NCBI GenBank assembly: GCA_051453625.1
Contig: JBOZIK010000001.1
Coordinates: 115,036,559 to 115,064,254 of the forward strand
Reading direction: 5' to 3'
Length of the DNA: 27,696 bases
Source: Welwitschia mirabilis
Taxonomy: Eukaryota > Gnetophyta > Gnetopsida > Welwitschiales
Each line of letters starts with the position of its first letter. The stretch's first letter is position 1. The notes under the pieces are model-generated. The model made no database searches. It worked only from the letters and a program-made list of their open reading frames with translations, and was not told where the DNA came from. Below are positions 18,750-27,696 of the stretch, piece by piece. Made by a program: the position numbers and the translations under genes.

Positions 18750-20330
18750 CTAGATACTATATGTCATATAATCCAAGCTCACTGCAAAGAAACTCTAAAT
18801 AAGACTCGATCCAAGCCCTTTAGTGAAGAGGTCAACTGACTACAACTCAAAAGGAACATAGGAAGCATAGATATCTCTGCACCTTTTCACTAAGAAAGTG
18901 ATAATCCACCTCTATATGTATAGTGCCTTCATGGTACACTATGTAAGATCCAATGTGGACAGCAACCTTATTATCACAATGCATCTTCGTGAGCAAAGCA
19001 ACCTAAATCCTTAACTCCTGCAAGAAATGCTTAATCCGCATTAATTCACATCCAATATGATACTCTACTTCTATAATGGACCTTGCACGCATTGTTTGTT
19101 TCTTGCTTTTCCAAGAGCCAAGATTGCCCAACCAATGGTGGAACGTCTGTCAACAATAGTACCTGCCCAATCAAAATCAAAAAAAGCAACAACATTCATA
19201 TGGCCATGTCTCTTATACAACAATCCACGCCTAGGTGCCTTCTTTGGGTACCTCAAGATCCTAATAACAACTTTCCAATGTGAAATACAAGGCTGTTCCA
19301 TGAATTGGCTCACACAACTCACTACAACAGAGATATTTGGCTATGTGACAGTCAAGTAACTTAGCTTCCCAACCAAACATCAATACCTCTTGGACTCCTA
19401 AAGAGGCTCTTCTTCATCCACTATTAACCTGATGTTTGGGTGCATAAGTGAATCAATTTGCCCACAAGCAAGCATCCTAGTCTCCTCAAGCAGATACAAC
19501 ACATGTCTTCTCTGTGAAAGAACGATACCCTCAGGTGAGAGAGCCATCTCAATGCCAAGAAAATACCACAGCCATCCAAGATCTTTAGTATGAAACTGGT
19601 GCTACAAAAAGTGTTTCAACTCTAAAATGTGAAATCCATCACTGCCAGTAATCACAATGTCATCAACACACACCACAAGGATAATGCACCTGTATTAGAG
19701 TATCTATAGAACACTCTGTGATCTATCTTACAATATTTCATACCAAATCTAAGCACCACCTTAGTAAATGTCTCAAATGAACCCTTGGGACACTATTTCA
19801 AACCATAAATTGATTTTTTTAAATGATACACATGTTCAACACACTCCTCTTGAGCAACAAACCTTGGAGGTTGCTCTGTATGCATCTCTTCCTGTAAGTC
19901 ACCATGAAGGAAGGCATCCTTGATGTCTAGCTGAAAAAGTTGGCATCCAAAATTAGATGCTAAAAAATAAGCATACAAACAGAAGTCATTTTATCAATAG
20001 CAAAAAAACATTTTAGCATAATCTATGATCTATGCCATACACTTGGGTATACCCTTAGACAACTAACCTTGCCTTCGATCTCTCAGCATAACCATCATGA
20101 ATAAACTTAACTGCCTAAACCCATCTACAACCAACACATGATTTATGTTGTGAGAGAGGAACAAACTCCCAGCTATCATTTTGCACAAAAGACAGCATTT
20201 TCTACTACATTGTTATCCTCCAATCACTGTCTATCAATGCCTCTGCATTGATTTACAAACTGAATTGGAAGCCAGCGAAGCCACAAGACATCGAACAGAA
20301 GGGCCCAAGGAATATGAGATCGCTAAATAG
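18750..20330 (-). pseudogene. Copia B reverse transcriptase and RNase H remnant
   Basis: A minus-strand frame at 19793-19978 reads FQLDIKDAFLHGDLQEEMHT, and continues to HLKKSIYGLK, conserved copia reverse transcriptase. At 19644-19673 VCVDDIVITG is the catalytic YVDD box with Tyr changed to Cys but both aspartates kept. At 19071-19322 RILRYPKKAPRRGLLYK and DFDWAG...DRRST are the RNase H start. MHCDNKVAVHI and HIEVDYHFLVKR at about 18860-18990 are its later part, ending a few codons before the polypurine tract. The frames are broken by several stops and shifts between these blocks. Confidence 0.88.
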
Positions 20331-21660
20331 GGTGAGATGTGCAAGTCCTGGTGCCCTTTCTAACTGTAATAGGTAGATCCAAATCTGTGAACTCACTATT
20401 ACAAGAAGCTATAGGGTTTGAACTAGGTGCAGCTAGATTTGCAGGTTGAGTATGAGATGGCACAGGACATGAGGCAGGAATGCCTCTCTTTCTCTGATAA
20501 ACCTAGGTGATATGACAACGTGGAAGAATAGGACGATTAGCTGAAGTGTCCTCGAGATGGGAATCTCATGTCAAAAGGGGAACACAAGGAACAATGATAT
20601 GAAAGCTAGGAGGAAAAGACACAAATGGAAAGTAAGATGTAGACTCTTAGAATGACACATCTCCATACATATATTGTCAGTGTGAGGCCTAATCAACATA
20701 CCTATATCCCTTTTGAGTAAACAAATATCCCACAAAGATGCACTCCACTGAACACATAGACAACTTATCTAACCCCGCAGAGAAATTATGCAGAAAACAT
20801 ACACATCCAAATGTCTTCAATGGGATAGGAAATATGTCTTGCTATGGTAAAAGGGAGGCAAAGGGAGTTTTGTTATCATGGATGGATGATTGGGGGAAGT
20901 TAATGAGATAGTAAGCACTAAGCAGTGAGGATGACATTTCCCAAATATGATTTGGGAACATGCATATGATGGAGGAGGGAACAAGTAACATTAAGAAGAC
21001 GTTGATTTTTAACGTTCAGCGACCCCTTGGTTGAGCCATATGAACACAAGATGACAAATGATGAATCCCATTGAAGGACATGAATGAATTGAACTAGGCT
21101 GAAAAATACTCAAGTGCATTATCAGATAATAGGGATTTAATCTTAACATCAAATTGGGTTTGTATTTTTGCACAGAAAGGTTGAAAAATATTGAACAATT
21201 TTAAATGATCTTTCATTAAATAAACCAATGTCATATGAGAGAAGACAACAATGGAATTTACAAAATATCTAAAACCCTTTCTAGAGGGAATTTTATTGGA
21301 CCCAGTATATCTGAAGAGACTAACTTAAGCACTAACATGTTTTTCTAACCTAGTGGGATGTAACACTCCATGATGCTTCCTATACTTCCATGCTTTACAT
21401 TAACACTGAGATAGATTAAGAAAGGAAACAATGACTTGAACTTAGCTGATAAGGGATCTCCCATGCAACAATGGAGTTGAAAAGGGGAAATTGAAGAGAA
21501 TGAGGTATGAAGCTCTCTATCACCAAGATCACCATCAAAGTGTGTAGATTCATGCCCTCCACCACTCTGTTTCCTCATCCTGAGATCTTGCACCACACAA
21601 TCAGAAACATAAAACGTCATTGAGCACTATAGATTCTTACACATTTTACTTATAGACAGC
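20330..21660 (-). pseudogene. Copia B integrase remnant
   Basis: At about 21080-21150 the minus strand reads IKSLLSDNALEYFSA, matching the integrase core segment I-x-x-L-R-S-D-N-G-x-E-Y with its second catalytic Asp. HMAQPRG, close to PHTPQQNG, follows. At about 20700-20870 it reads LKTFGCVCFLHNFSAGLDKL and then CIFVGYLFTQKGYRYVD, the conserved integrase C-terminal part. The zinc-binding HHCC part and GAG-pre-integrase should lie at 21300-21650, where a 91-codon frame (21345-21620) shows only weak resemblance. Multiple stops are present. Confidence 0.8.
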
Positions 21661-21779
21661 AAATTTATAGGAAACATAGGAACCAACAAAACGAAAGACA
21701 AAGTGAGATGTGACCTACAATTAGCTTCACCAACACTAGAAACAATAGAAACAATACTATCTGCCAATGTCACACCTAA

Positions 21780-22860
21780 AGATGTTAGCTAAACAGAAGA
21801 AAACTATGAGAAGGATCCAGTCATGTGCTCAAATGCCCCAAAGTCAAGAAAAGAGGAAAAGGAAGAAGCTTGTGATTGTGAAGCAACCAGTTTGGAGTAT
21901 TCCTCCTTGAAGATGGTCCTCCTTGGAAATGGTTACCTACCCACGTTGTTTCTAAGACACTAGTTATACCTGCGTGGCAAAAGCAGCATTAGGGACCCAT
22001 GCAAATCCTAATGGTAATCCTTTGTGTGTCCCCGACAACCACAGTGGTTGCACCAATGCTCTCCTTGATTAGGATTCCTGTCACCACATCCTTCCTCTCA
22101 ATTAGGACATGCACTTCTACCAGTGTGTCCACCAAATCTGCTAGGTAACACCCTGATGTCCACGTCCAAGACCATCACAAGATGCTACAAAGGCAGATAT
22201 GTTAATCTGAGGGTTAGAAGCTCCTAACAACGTCACCCTCCTCAACCTCTCAAATACCTCTGACAATGATAGGAGAGATGGACCTCCCAAAATATGAATC
22301 CTCACTAGCTTGGACTCACTCTTTAATCCACACAGAAAGCACCACATTGAAGTCCTCTCTCTGCTTTGCCATTTTTGGCACATCAAAGAAATAGGATGAA
22401 ACATGTACAACTCGTCGAAAATTCTACGTTATCTCTCAATAACAATCCTCAAAATCCTTATCACTCTATTGGGTCTTAAAGAATGATTGAGAAGTTCAGT
22501 ACACTCTGGCAATGTTGTTAGTACCAGAGTAGAGCTCATGAAGATGCCCCCAAACTAGTTTAGGAGTCTTCCTAAGCATCACTCTACTGGTAATTTGAGG
22601 GTCCATGGAAGTTCACAACATCGTTCTGATTTGGGCGTCTTCTTCCACTGATTCTCAAAGCTTTGTGTCATCTTCAAGAGGATCTGCAACAATGAACTTG
22701 ATCTTTCCCCTTGCAGTCAAGGCAACCTCCACTACTATGGACTACAACAAAGAGTTTCCCCATTAAGTTTAAGGGAGATCATATGAAACGCCTAAAATTC
22801 TACAAAAGTCATCAACGTCTTGCTTTCACTTGAACTCATTTTTGCTACCATACGAACTCA
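21780..22860 (-). pseudogene. Copia B gag (UBN2-type) with zinc knuckle, and protease start
   Basis: From about 22790 the minus strand reads ISLKLNGETLCC, then ARGKIKFIVADPLEDDTKL and MLWTSMDPQI, the usual UBN2/retrotran gag pattern. It continues to WGHLHELYSGTNN and, at 22400, VPKMAKQREDFN. At about 22030-22070 it reads CNHCGCRGHTKDY, a CCHC zinc knuckle in which the last Cys position is unclear. At about 21830-21870 it reads LDFGAFEHMTGS, the protease active-site segment LDSGAxxHMTG with Ser changed to Phe. Frameshifts and stops interrupt it throughout. Confidence 0.85.
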
Positions 22861-23228
22861 ACAACCACCAATTTTGGAGAAAAGATGTTAGAACAAAGCC
22901 GTAAATAAGACGTCTAGGGTTTGAAATTTCCCAACTTTTCACACCAAACCCTAACCTAAGGTTTTAACAACTTGATACTTCCCAAACATACTACAACTAC
23001 CCAAGATACCTCCTCTATTGGCCACAACAACTCATTACAACACCACAATTCTTCCACATGTATGTCACTAGGTTTCCAATATGAAACTACCAATACAAAC
23101 AAAAATGCAAAGGATAACAAGCTATAGCTTCTATTTAATACCACCCAATGGAAGACAATCCCAAGAAGAGAGAATCTAACACGAAATGATGCCATAGCAC
23201 CAGCACACTGCCCTCAAGAGCAAACCTT
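22861..23228 (-). other. Copia B untranslated leader
   Basis: This lies between the primer-binding site and the start of gag. It has several AGGGTTTGG-like segments and no coding content of its own. Short open frames on this strand run into the LTR and are not genes. Confidence 0.6.
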
Positions 23229-23239
23229 GCTCTGATACA
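23229..23239 (-). other. Copia B primer-binding site
   Basis: The minus strand reads TGTATCAGAGC next to the inner end of the 5' LTR. It matches the TGGTATCAGAGC site that pairs with the 3' end of initiator methionine tRNA in most plant copia elements, with one difference. It begins two bases from the LTR end. Confidence 0.88.
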
Positions 23240-23240
23240 A

Positions 23241-23526
23241 TGCAAAGATCTGCAAACTTTAGTGGTAGAGCAAGAAGAATGAAAAAGAGATGAGAATTTG
23301 GAAACTCTTAAGAGTGTCATGATTTCCCCCCTCTGAAGGGAAAGGATTGTTTCCTTTTTACATTGAATCATTAGGTCAACTTTACATATGCTCCCAAACC
23401 CTAACGCCTTGGTTTGGTGAGACTTTACTTTATACCAAAATGTTACTTTACAACATTGACCCTTCTAATATATAATACATCGTGTGCGTGCCCAACACGT
23501 AAGATAAAATATCTAATAGAATTACA
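23241..23526 (-). repeat. Copia B 5' LTR
   Basis: It spans 286 bp from TGTAATTCTATTAG (23526 on the minus strand) to ...CTTTGCA (23241), with TG...CA ends. It aligns with the 3' LTR at 17785-18737 after the nested element is removed. Differences are frequent, including C-to-T type changes and one block of about 35 bp. Confidence 0.87.
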
Positions 23527-24729
23527 ATTATGAATTGAAGCAATTATTTAAGTGCCAATTCCCATGAATTATGTGCATAGGATGAATTTGGTTGGTTAGC
23601 CGTATGCCCCTCTATTACTTCTAGATCATCACTCGCAAAAACCCAATTTGGCAACTAAGGTTGTTTGGTACTAGTTATATGCTTAAGAAGTTGGAAACTT
23701 TTATTTTGATTTCTTCTCTTGTAAAGTAGTAGTGTGTTGGAGTCATGTGTAATGCCAAATCTTAATATTTACCAATTTAAAAGAATTATGCCTTCATCAA
23801 TGAAGTTATGTTATATAGTCACTTTATGTTGTCATCTCTTAGCATTATGGCTAGGGGAAGACATGTTTTTAATGGGGCATGTGTAATATCTATGTGTTAG
23901 GGCTCTTTTCAAGTCTTAAACTCTATTTTAATCTCAGTCATGAATGTGATTGAATAGTGGTAAGTTTTCTTGAGCTGACTAAGCCCTAGACAGGTAGCCT
24001 ATGTCCTATGGTGTTTGGAGATGGGGTTGTCTTACACTATTTTCTCCATTTTTTAATGTCATATAATTCTGGTTGCTTTCACATGGATGTTTCACTTCAC
24101 AAAGAAGGAGGCTCCATGTTAAACACTGTGCCCCTTATGGTGTATGCTTGACTATCATCATTAGTTTTTCTCAGCTTGTGACCATTTCTTTTCTTTCAAT
24201 GAGAATTACTTTGCTATAATAGATCCAAAATAATCTCACTTTCACTGTAAAGCAGTAATAGATCCGGATTTTCAGGTTCTAGTATTTCTGGGATGTTTCT
24301 TGCTCATTTTGTTACTATTTTTGCAAGGTATATGGCCTATCAATGAACATACAAGCCTACGCTTGTTGCTTTAAGATCAAAAGTTCTTAAATATGTCATA
24401 GATTATGCATAGCCCTTATCCTCCTCCTGGAAGCTCAAAAATTATTTCCTAAATCCATTTAGCTCATCACCTGAAAGCACTGTTGAAATCTTGGAAAGCC
24501 ATAGAGAGACTAGATTCCAACATTAACAGTTGTAACAAGTAGACATGAAAACTTTTAATCATAAGTATCCCATATCACAGAGTGCAAAGCTTTGATCACT
24601 AAAGGAATTGCAAAGAAACTCGATAGTATGACCACTGGAGATTAGAAGAAGCTCAATAAGAATGCCTTCCCTCTACCCTAAATCATCCATGTATAGTTTT
24701 CTATTATGACCAATCTCACATCTATATTA
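23527..24729. other. Unassigned stretch between copia B and copia C
   Basis: AT-rich sequence with no open frame of note, no recognisable domain and no clear repeat ends. It could be galactokinase intron or intergenic DNA. Confidence 0.35.
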
Positions 24730-24875
24730 TGTTAGATAACATCAAGAAGTGTTTCAATGATGAACAAGAAAAATTCTACACACTGTGTGCTCAAAAGTCA
24801 AAGCAAAATCCTATGTTAAAACTCGAATCTAGCTAATTCAAAAGATCTCAGCAAGAGTTTAAGCAAGTCCATCTC

Positions 24876-25171
24876 GTGGGACATCCAAGTTTTTCTGTGG
24901 AACGTTCGACTATCATCAATCCTCATGAAGAACCAATTGTGGCTTGGGACCTCCCACATTTTTTGTGGAACGTCCAAAGTGTTCAGAGCTGAAAAGCTGA
25001 TTATGGCCTAGGATATCCAAAGTCTTTTGTGGGATGTCCGAGGTAAACAAAATTGAGAACTGAGATAAGGCTAGGACGTTCGAGATTTCCTATGTGATGT
25101 CCGAGATCCACAGGACAAAAATCTGTGATGAAGCAAGGACGTTTGGGATATTTAGTGGGACATTCAGAAAG
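24876..25171 (+). repeat. Five diverged tandem units within the copia C LTR
   Basis: Units start near 24876, 24946, 25010, 25073 and 25135, about 62-70 bp apart. Each contains two related boxes of the form GGACRTYC(G/A)A, separated by a T-rich spacer and GTGGGA or GTGGAA (for example GGGATGTCCGAGG at 25031). Similar GATGTCCGA-type arrays are known in LTRs of some plant copia elements. They may bind a regulator or simply be expansion repeats. Confidence 0.7.
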
Positions 25172-25394
25172 TAGAGCAAAATGAAAGTTGGAAGAAAAGT
25201 CCGTTGCCAAAAGCGACAAAGTATCCTGCTTAGATCTCGTCCTCCTCTAACTGCTATATGTTTTTTATCTGAAGGCACATAGTGCAAAGCTACTTATAAT
25301 AGTTTGTAATCTTGTTGTAAAATAAGACATGTGAAAAAAGTTATTCAAAAATGACTGTATTCAACATCTCAATTTTGTCTATCTGTTTCTAGTC

Positions 25395-26472
25395 TAAACT
25401 AAGCATACTCTTGTCCATTCATTGTACCTTAAGCTGATGTNNNNNNNNNNNNNNNNNNNNNNNNNNNNNNNNNNNNNNNNNNNNNNNNNNNNNNNNNNNN
25501 NNNNNNNNNNNNNNNNNNNNNNNNNNNNNNNNNNNNNNNNNNNNNNNNNNNNNNNNNNNNNNNNNNNNNNNNNNNNNNNNNNNNNNNNNNNNNNNNNNNN
25601 NNNNNNNNNNNNNNNNNNNNNNNNNNNNNNNNNNNNNNNNNNNNNNNNNNNNNNNNNNNNNNNNNNNNNNNNNNNNNNNNNNNNNNNNNNNNNNNNNNNN
25701 NNNNNNNNNNNNNNNNNNNNNNNNNNNNNNNNNNNNNNNNNNNNNNNNNNNNNNNNNNNNNNNNNNNNNNNNNNNNNNNNNNNNNNNNNNNNNNNNNNNN
25801 NNNNNNNNNNNNNNNNNNNNNNNNNNNNNNNNNNNNNNNNNNNNNNNNNNNNNNNNNNNNNNNNNNNNNNNNNNNNNNNNNNNNNNNNNNNNNNNNNNNN
25901 NNNNNNNNNNNNNNNNNNNNNNNNNNNNNNNNNNNNNNNNNNNNNNNNNNNNNNNNNNNNNNNNNNNNNNNNNNNNNNNNNNNNNNNNNNNNNNNNNNNN
26001 NNNNNNNNNNNNNNNNNNNNNNNNNNNNNNNNNNNNNNNNNNNNNNNNNNNNNNNNNNNNNNNNNNNNNNNNNNNNNNNNNNNNNNNNNNNNNNNNNNNN
26101 NNNNNNNNNNNNNNNNNNNNNNNNNNNNNNNNNNNNNNNNNNNNNNNNNNNNNNNNNNNNNNNNNNNNNNNNNNNNNNNNNNNNNNNNNNNNNNNNNNNN
26201 NNNNNNNNNNNNNNNNNNNNNNNNNNNNNNNNNNNNNNNNNNNNNNNNNNNNNNNNNNNNNNNNNNNNNNNNNNNNNNNNNNNNNNNNNNNNNNNNNNNN
26301 NNNNNNNNNNNNNNNNNNNNNNNNNNNNNNNNNNNNNNNNNNNNNNNNNNNNNNNNNNNNNNNNNNNNNNNNNNNNNNNNNNNNNNNNNNNNNNNNNNNN
26401 NNNNNNNNNNNNNNNNNNNNNNNNNNTAAACTAAGCATACTCTTGTCCATTCATTGTACCTTAAGCTGATGT
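25395..26472 (+). repeat. Exact 46-bp duplication on both sides of an N gap
   Basis: The 46 bp at 25395-25440 is identical to 26427-26472, and the N run lies exactly between them. As with the gap at 8246, this looks like two overlapping contig ends placed apart by the scaffolder. The 986-base size is therefore suspect. Confidence 0.88.
25441..26426. other. Assembly gap (986 N)
   Basis: Run of N within the copia C LTR region. Long open frames running through it are artefacts. Confidence 0.99.
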
Positions 26473-26680
26473 CAAGTGCAAGATAGGCACACCGTCATCA
26501 GAACCTTAAGTGAAGTTGTCTCTCTAAGCTCTGGAATAAAGCATTGGTTGTATGTTGTACTGTATGAACCATTGGGTGAAGGGTTTGCGTACCTTGTAAT
26601 TTGTGTGATACTAAAGGAACCAAGAGGTTGAAGGCTTTCTGCAGCCCCTAAGAGTGGAGTAGGATGGACAGCCAAACCAC

Positions 26681-26690
26681 TATAAAAATA
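26681..26690 (+). promoter_or_regulatory. Putative TATA box of the copia C LTR
   Basis: TATAAAAATA follows AGCCAAACCAC, about 175 bp before the presumed LTR end. The placement and the preceding (G/A)AACCACTATAAA context match LTR promoters of plant copia elements. Transcription would begin about 25-35 bp downstream. Confidence 0.55.
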
Positions 26691-26866
26691 GTTAGTGGAC
26701 TCCTTATTATTATTTTGTGCTTCTCTTTGGTTTATTTAGTTTTAACGTGACTCTGTCGTTAAATATAGATTCAAATCATAGTAAGCCTATATTAAGTTTT
26801 AAGTTAAAAGGTTGTTTTATAAAGATCAGCCCCCTCCCTTCTAGAGTGATCTGCAATCGTAAGAAT

Positions 26867-26878
26867 TGGTATCAAAGC
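26867..26878 (+). other. Copia C primer-binding site
   Basis: TGGTATCAAAGC differs by one base from TGGTATCAGAGC, the site complementary to initiator methionine tRNA. It lies 52 bp before the gag start at 26930, the usual arrangement. Confidence 0.85.
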
Positions 26879-26929
26879 ATGGATGCTCCAGATTAGGCTT
26901 TCCTTGTTTGTTTGCAAGTGTTCTTATAG

Positions 26930-27696
26930 ATGGCATCCACACGTTACGCAGAAGGGAAATCCATCTTTAGAACCACTTGTTTTCTGGCTCGAACTATGCC
27001 TATCGAGAAACAAAAATGGCTATCTTCATGCAGTCTTCAGACTGTGATATCTGGGAAATGGTAAAGTTCGATTACCTTCTTCCCACCAAGAAGGTCAATG
27101 GAAAACAGGTTTCAAAACCTAGGGGTGAGTGGGATCCTGATTAAAAAAAAAAACGCTGCTGAATTAAATGCTAAGGCTATGAATCCCTTAATATGTGCCT
27201 TGCCTCCTGAAGAATATAGTTGAGTAGTTCAATGTACAATGGCTCAGGAGATCTGGAAGACCTTGAAGGTTGCTCATGAAGGGACCAACGTAGTCAAGAA
27301 TGCCAAACTTCACCTGCTAGCCACTCAATTTGAAAATATCCAAATTGAAGACACGGAAAGTGTAGAAAAGTACACATCCAAGATAAATGACATTGTGAAC
27401 ACCATGTGGGGATTGGGAGAAGAAGTACCACAAGACCAAGTTGTCAAAAAATTTCTCAAAGTCTCATAAAGAAATTCAAGGCCAAAGTTACTGCCATAGA
27501 GGAAAGTAAAGATATTGACAGGATTTGGGCTTAAGAGCTCCGAGGGTTATTTATGGCATATGAGGCTTCCTTACAAACATAAGAAAAGCCTCTGAAAAGG
27601 AAGAATATTGCTTTGAAAGCCTTGTAGAGATAATAAGTTTCAATGATGAATGAAGAAACTGGTTTCAACACTTTGTTACCTGCAGAAATTCAGAAG
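26930..27696 (+). pseudogene. Copia C gag (UBN2-type), decayed and cut by the window end
   Basis: An ATG at 26930 starts MASTRYAEGKSIFR. A frame change then gives SNYAYRETKMAIFMQSSD and IWEMVKFDYLLPTKKVNGK, the usual copia gag start (NYxxWKxxMxIFMQSxDxxxW). AAELNAKAMNPLICALPPEE follows. The 76-codon frame at 27239-27469 reads AQEIWKTLKVAHEGTNVVKN, continuing through LLATQFENIQIEDTESVE to LGEEVPQDQVVKKFLKVS. This is the UBN2 domain that packages element RNA into virus-like particles. After a stop, fragments such as KLLP and LWHMRLPYKHK continue. At least three frame changes and several stops are present, so it is inactive. Polymerase domains would lie beyond the window. Confidence 0.87.

Larger units (their letters stand above)
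17785..23526 (-). mobile_element. Copia B: near-complete, inactive Ty1/copia element
   Basis: The minus strand carries, from 23526 down: 5' LTR, primer-binding site, gag with a zinc knuckle, protease, integrase, reverse transcriptase, RNase H, polypurine tract and 3' LTR, which is the full Ty1/copia plan. The internal region is about 4.5 kb, normal for the group. Segments such as KDAFLHGDLQEE, ending EQPPRFVAQ, are typical of the plant copia lineages with the MEQPPGFVAQGE signature. Every domain has stops or frame changes, and the two LTRs differ at many positions, so the insertion is old. The outer flanks (GCTTT at 17780-17784, ATTAT at 23527-23531) do not match as a 5-bp TSD. A hAT-like element is nested in the 3' LTR. 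Confidence 0.92.
24730..26855 (+). repeat. Copia C 5' LTR (candidate limits), contains an N gap
   Basis: The right limit is supported by the primer-binding site at 26867 and a CTGCA just before it. The left limit is a guess, based on a TGTTAGATAACATC at 24730. The LTR would be about 2.1 kb as drawn, but 986 N lie inside, and the gap is flanked by duplicated contig ends, so the true length may be nearer 1.1 kb. It contains diverged tandem units at 24876-25171 and a TATA box at 26681. The 3' LTR would be outside the window. Confidence 0.6.

Noticed and set aside
19057-19359. Plus-strand open frames of 66 and 100 codons
   Set aside because: They are antisense shadows of the copia B RNase H.
25419-26450. 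Open frames of over 330 codons on both strands
   Set aside because: They run through the 986-N gap and have no sequence content.

Overview
This window looks like nuclear DNA from a land plant, most likely a seed plant with a large, repeat-rich genome. It is AT-rich and contains spliced exons of two eukaryotic housekeeping genes with GT-AG borders. Most of the rest is decayed Ty1/copia retrotransposons and hAT-type DNA transposons. There is no bacterial gene organisation. The wide spacing of exons and the depth of transposon decay would suit a gymnosperm, but the sequence alone does not settle the lineage. Four N gaps show that it is a draft assembly.

Layout, left to right. 1-3700: minus-strand remains of a Ty1/copia element (copia A), split at 1708-2508 by an 801-bp hAT-like element. 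4192-4526: two minus-strand exons of a DEAD-box RNA helicase resembling DDX24/MAK5. 5819-7293: a hAT element with a perfect 8-bp target-site duplication (TSD) and a decayed BED-finger transposase start. 8033-9230: a second hAT-like element with a perfect 8-bp TSD, interrupted by an assembly gap. 10285-10815: pieces of further hAT-like repeats. 11211-12224: a third hAT-like element with a perfect 8-bp TSD. 12950-13782: a decayed minus-strand frame, possibly a gypsy-type gag. 13783-15993: mostly unassigned, probably intronic.

15994-16594: two plus-strand exons of plant galactokinase that carry the GHMP ATP-binding motif. 16833-17304: another hAT-like element. 17542-17739: a near-perfect 99-bp tandem duplication. 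17785-23526: an almost complete but dead minus-strand Ty1/copia element (copia B), with both LTRs, primer-binding site, gag, protease, integrase, reverse transcriptase, RNase H and polypurine tract. Its 3' LTR holds a nested 693-bp hAT-like element. 23527-24729: unassigned. About 24730 to the end: a plus-strand copia element (copia C) with a long LTR carrying diverged tandem repeats, a TATA box, a primer-binding site and a decayed gag that runs off the window.

The two host genes are each present as only two middle exons, pointing away from each other. Their 5' exons were not found in the 11.5 kb between them. I found no convincing new biological system. The most informative content is the set of non-autonomous hAT elements, whose 8-bp duplications and motif-rich ends can be read directly, and two assembly gaps flanked by exact duplicated contig ends.
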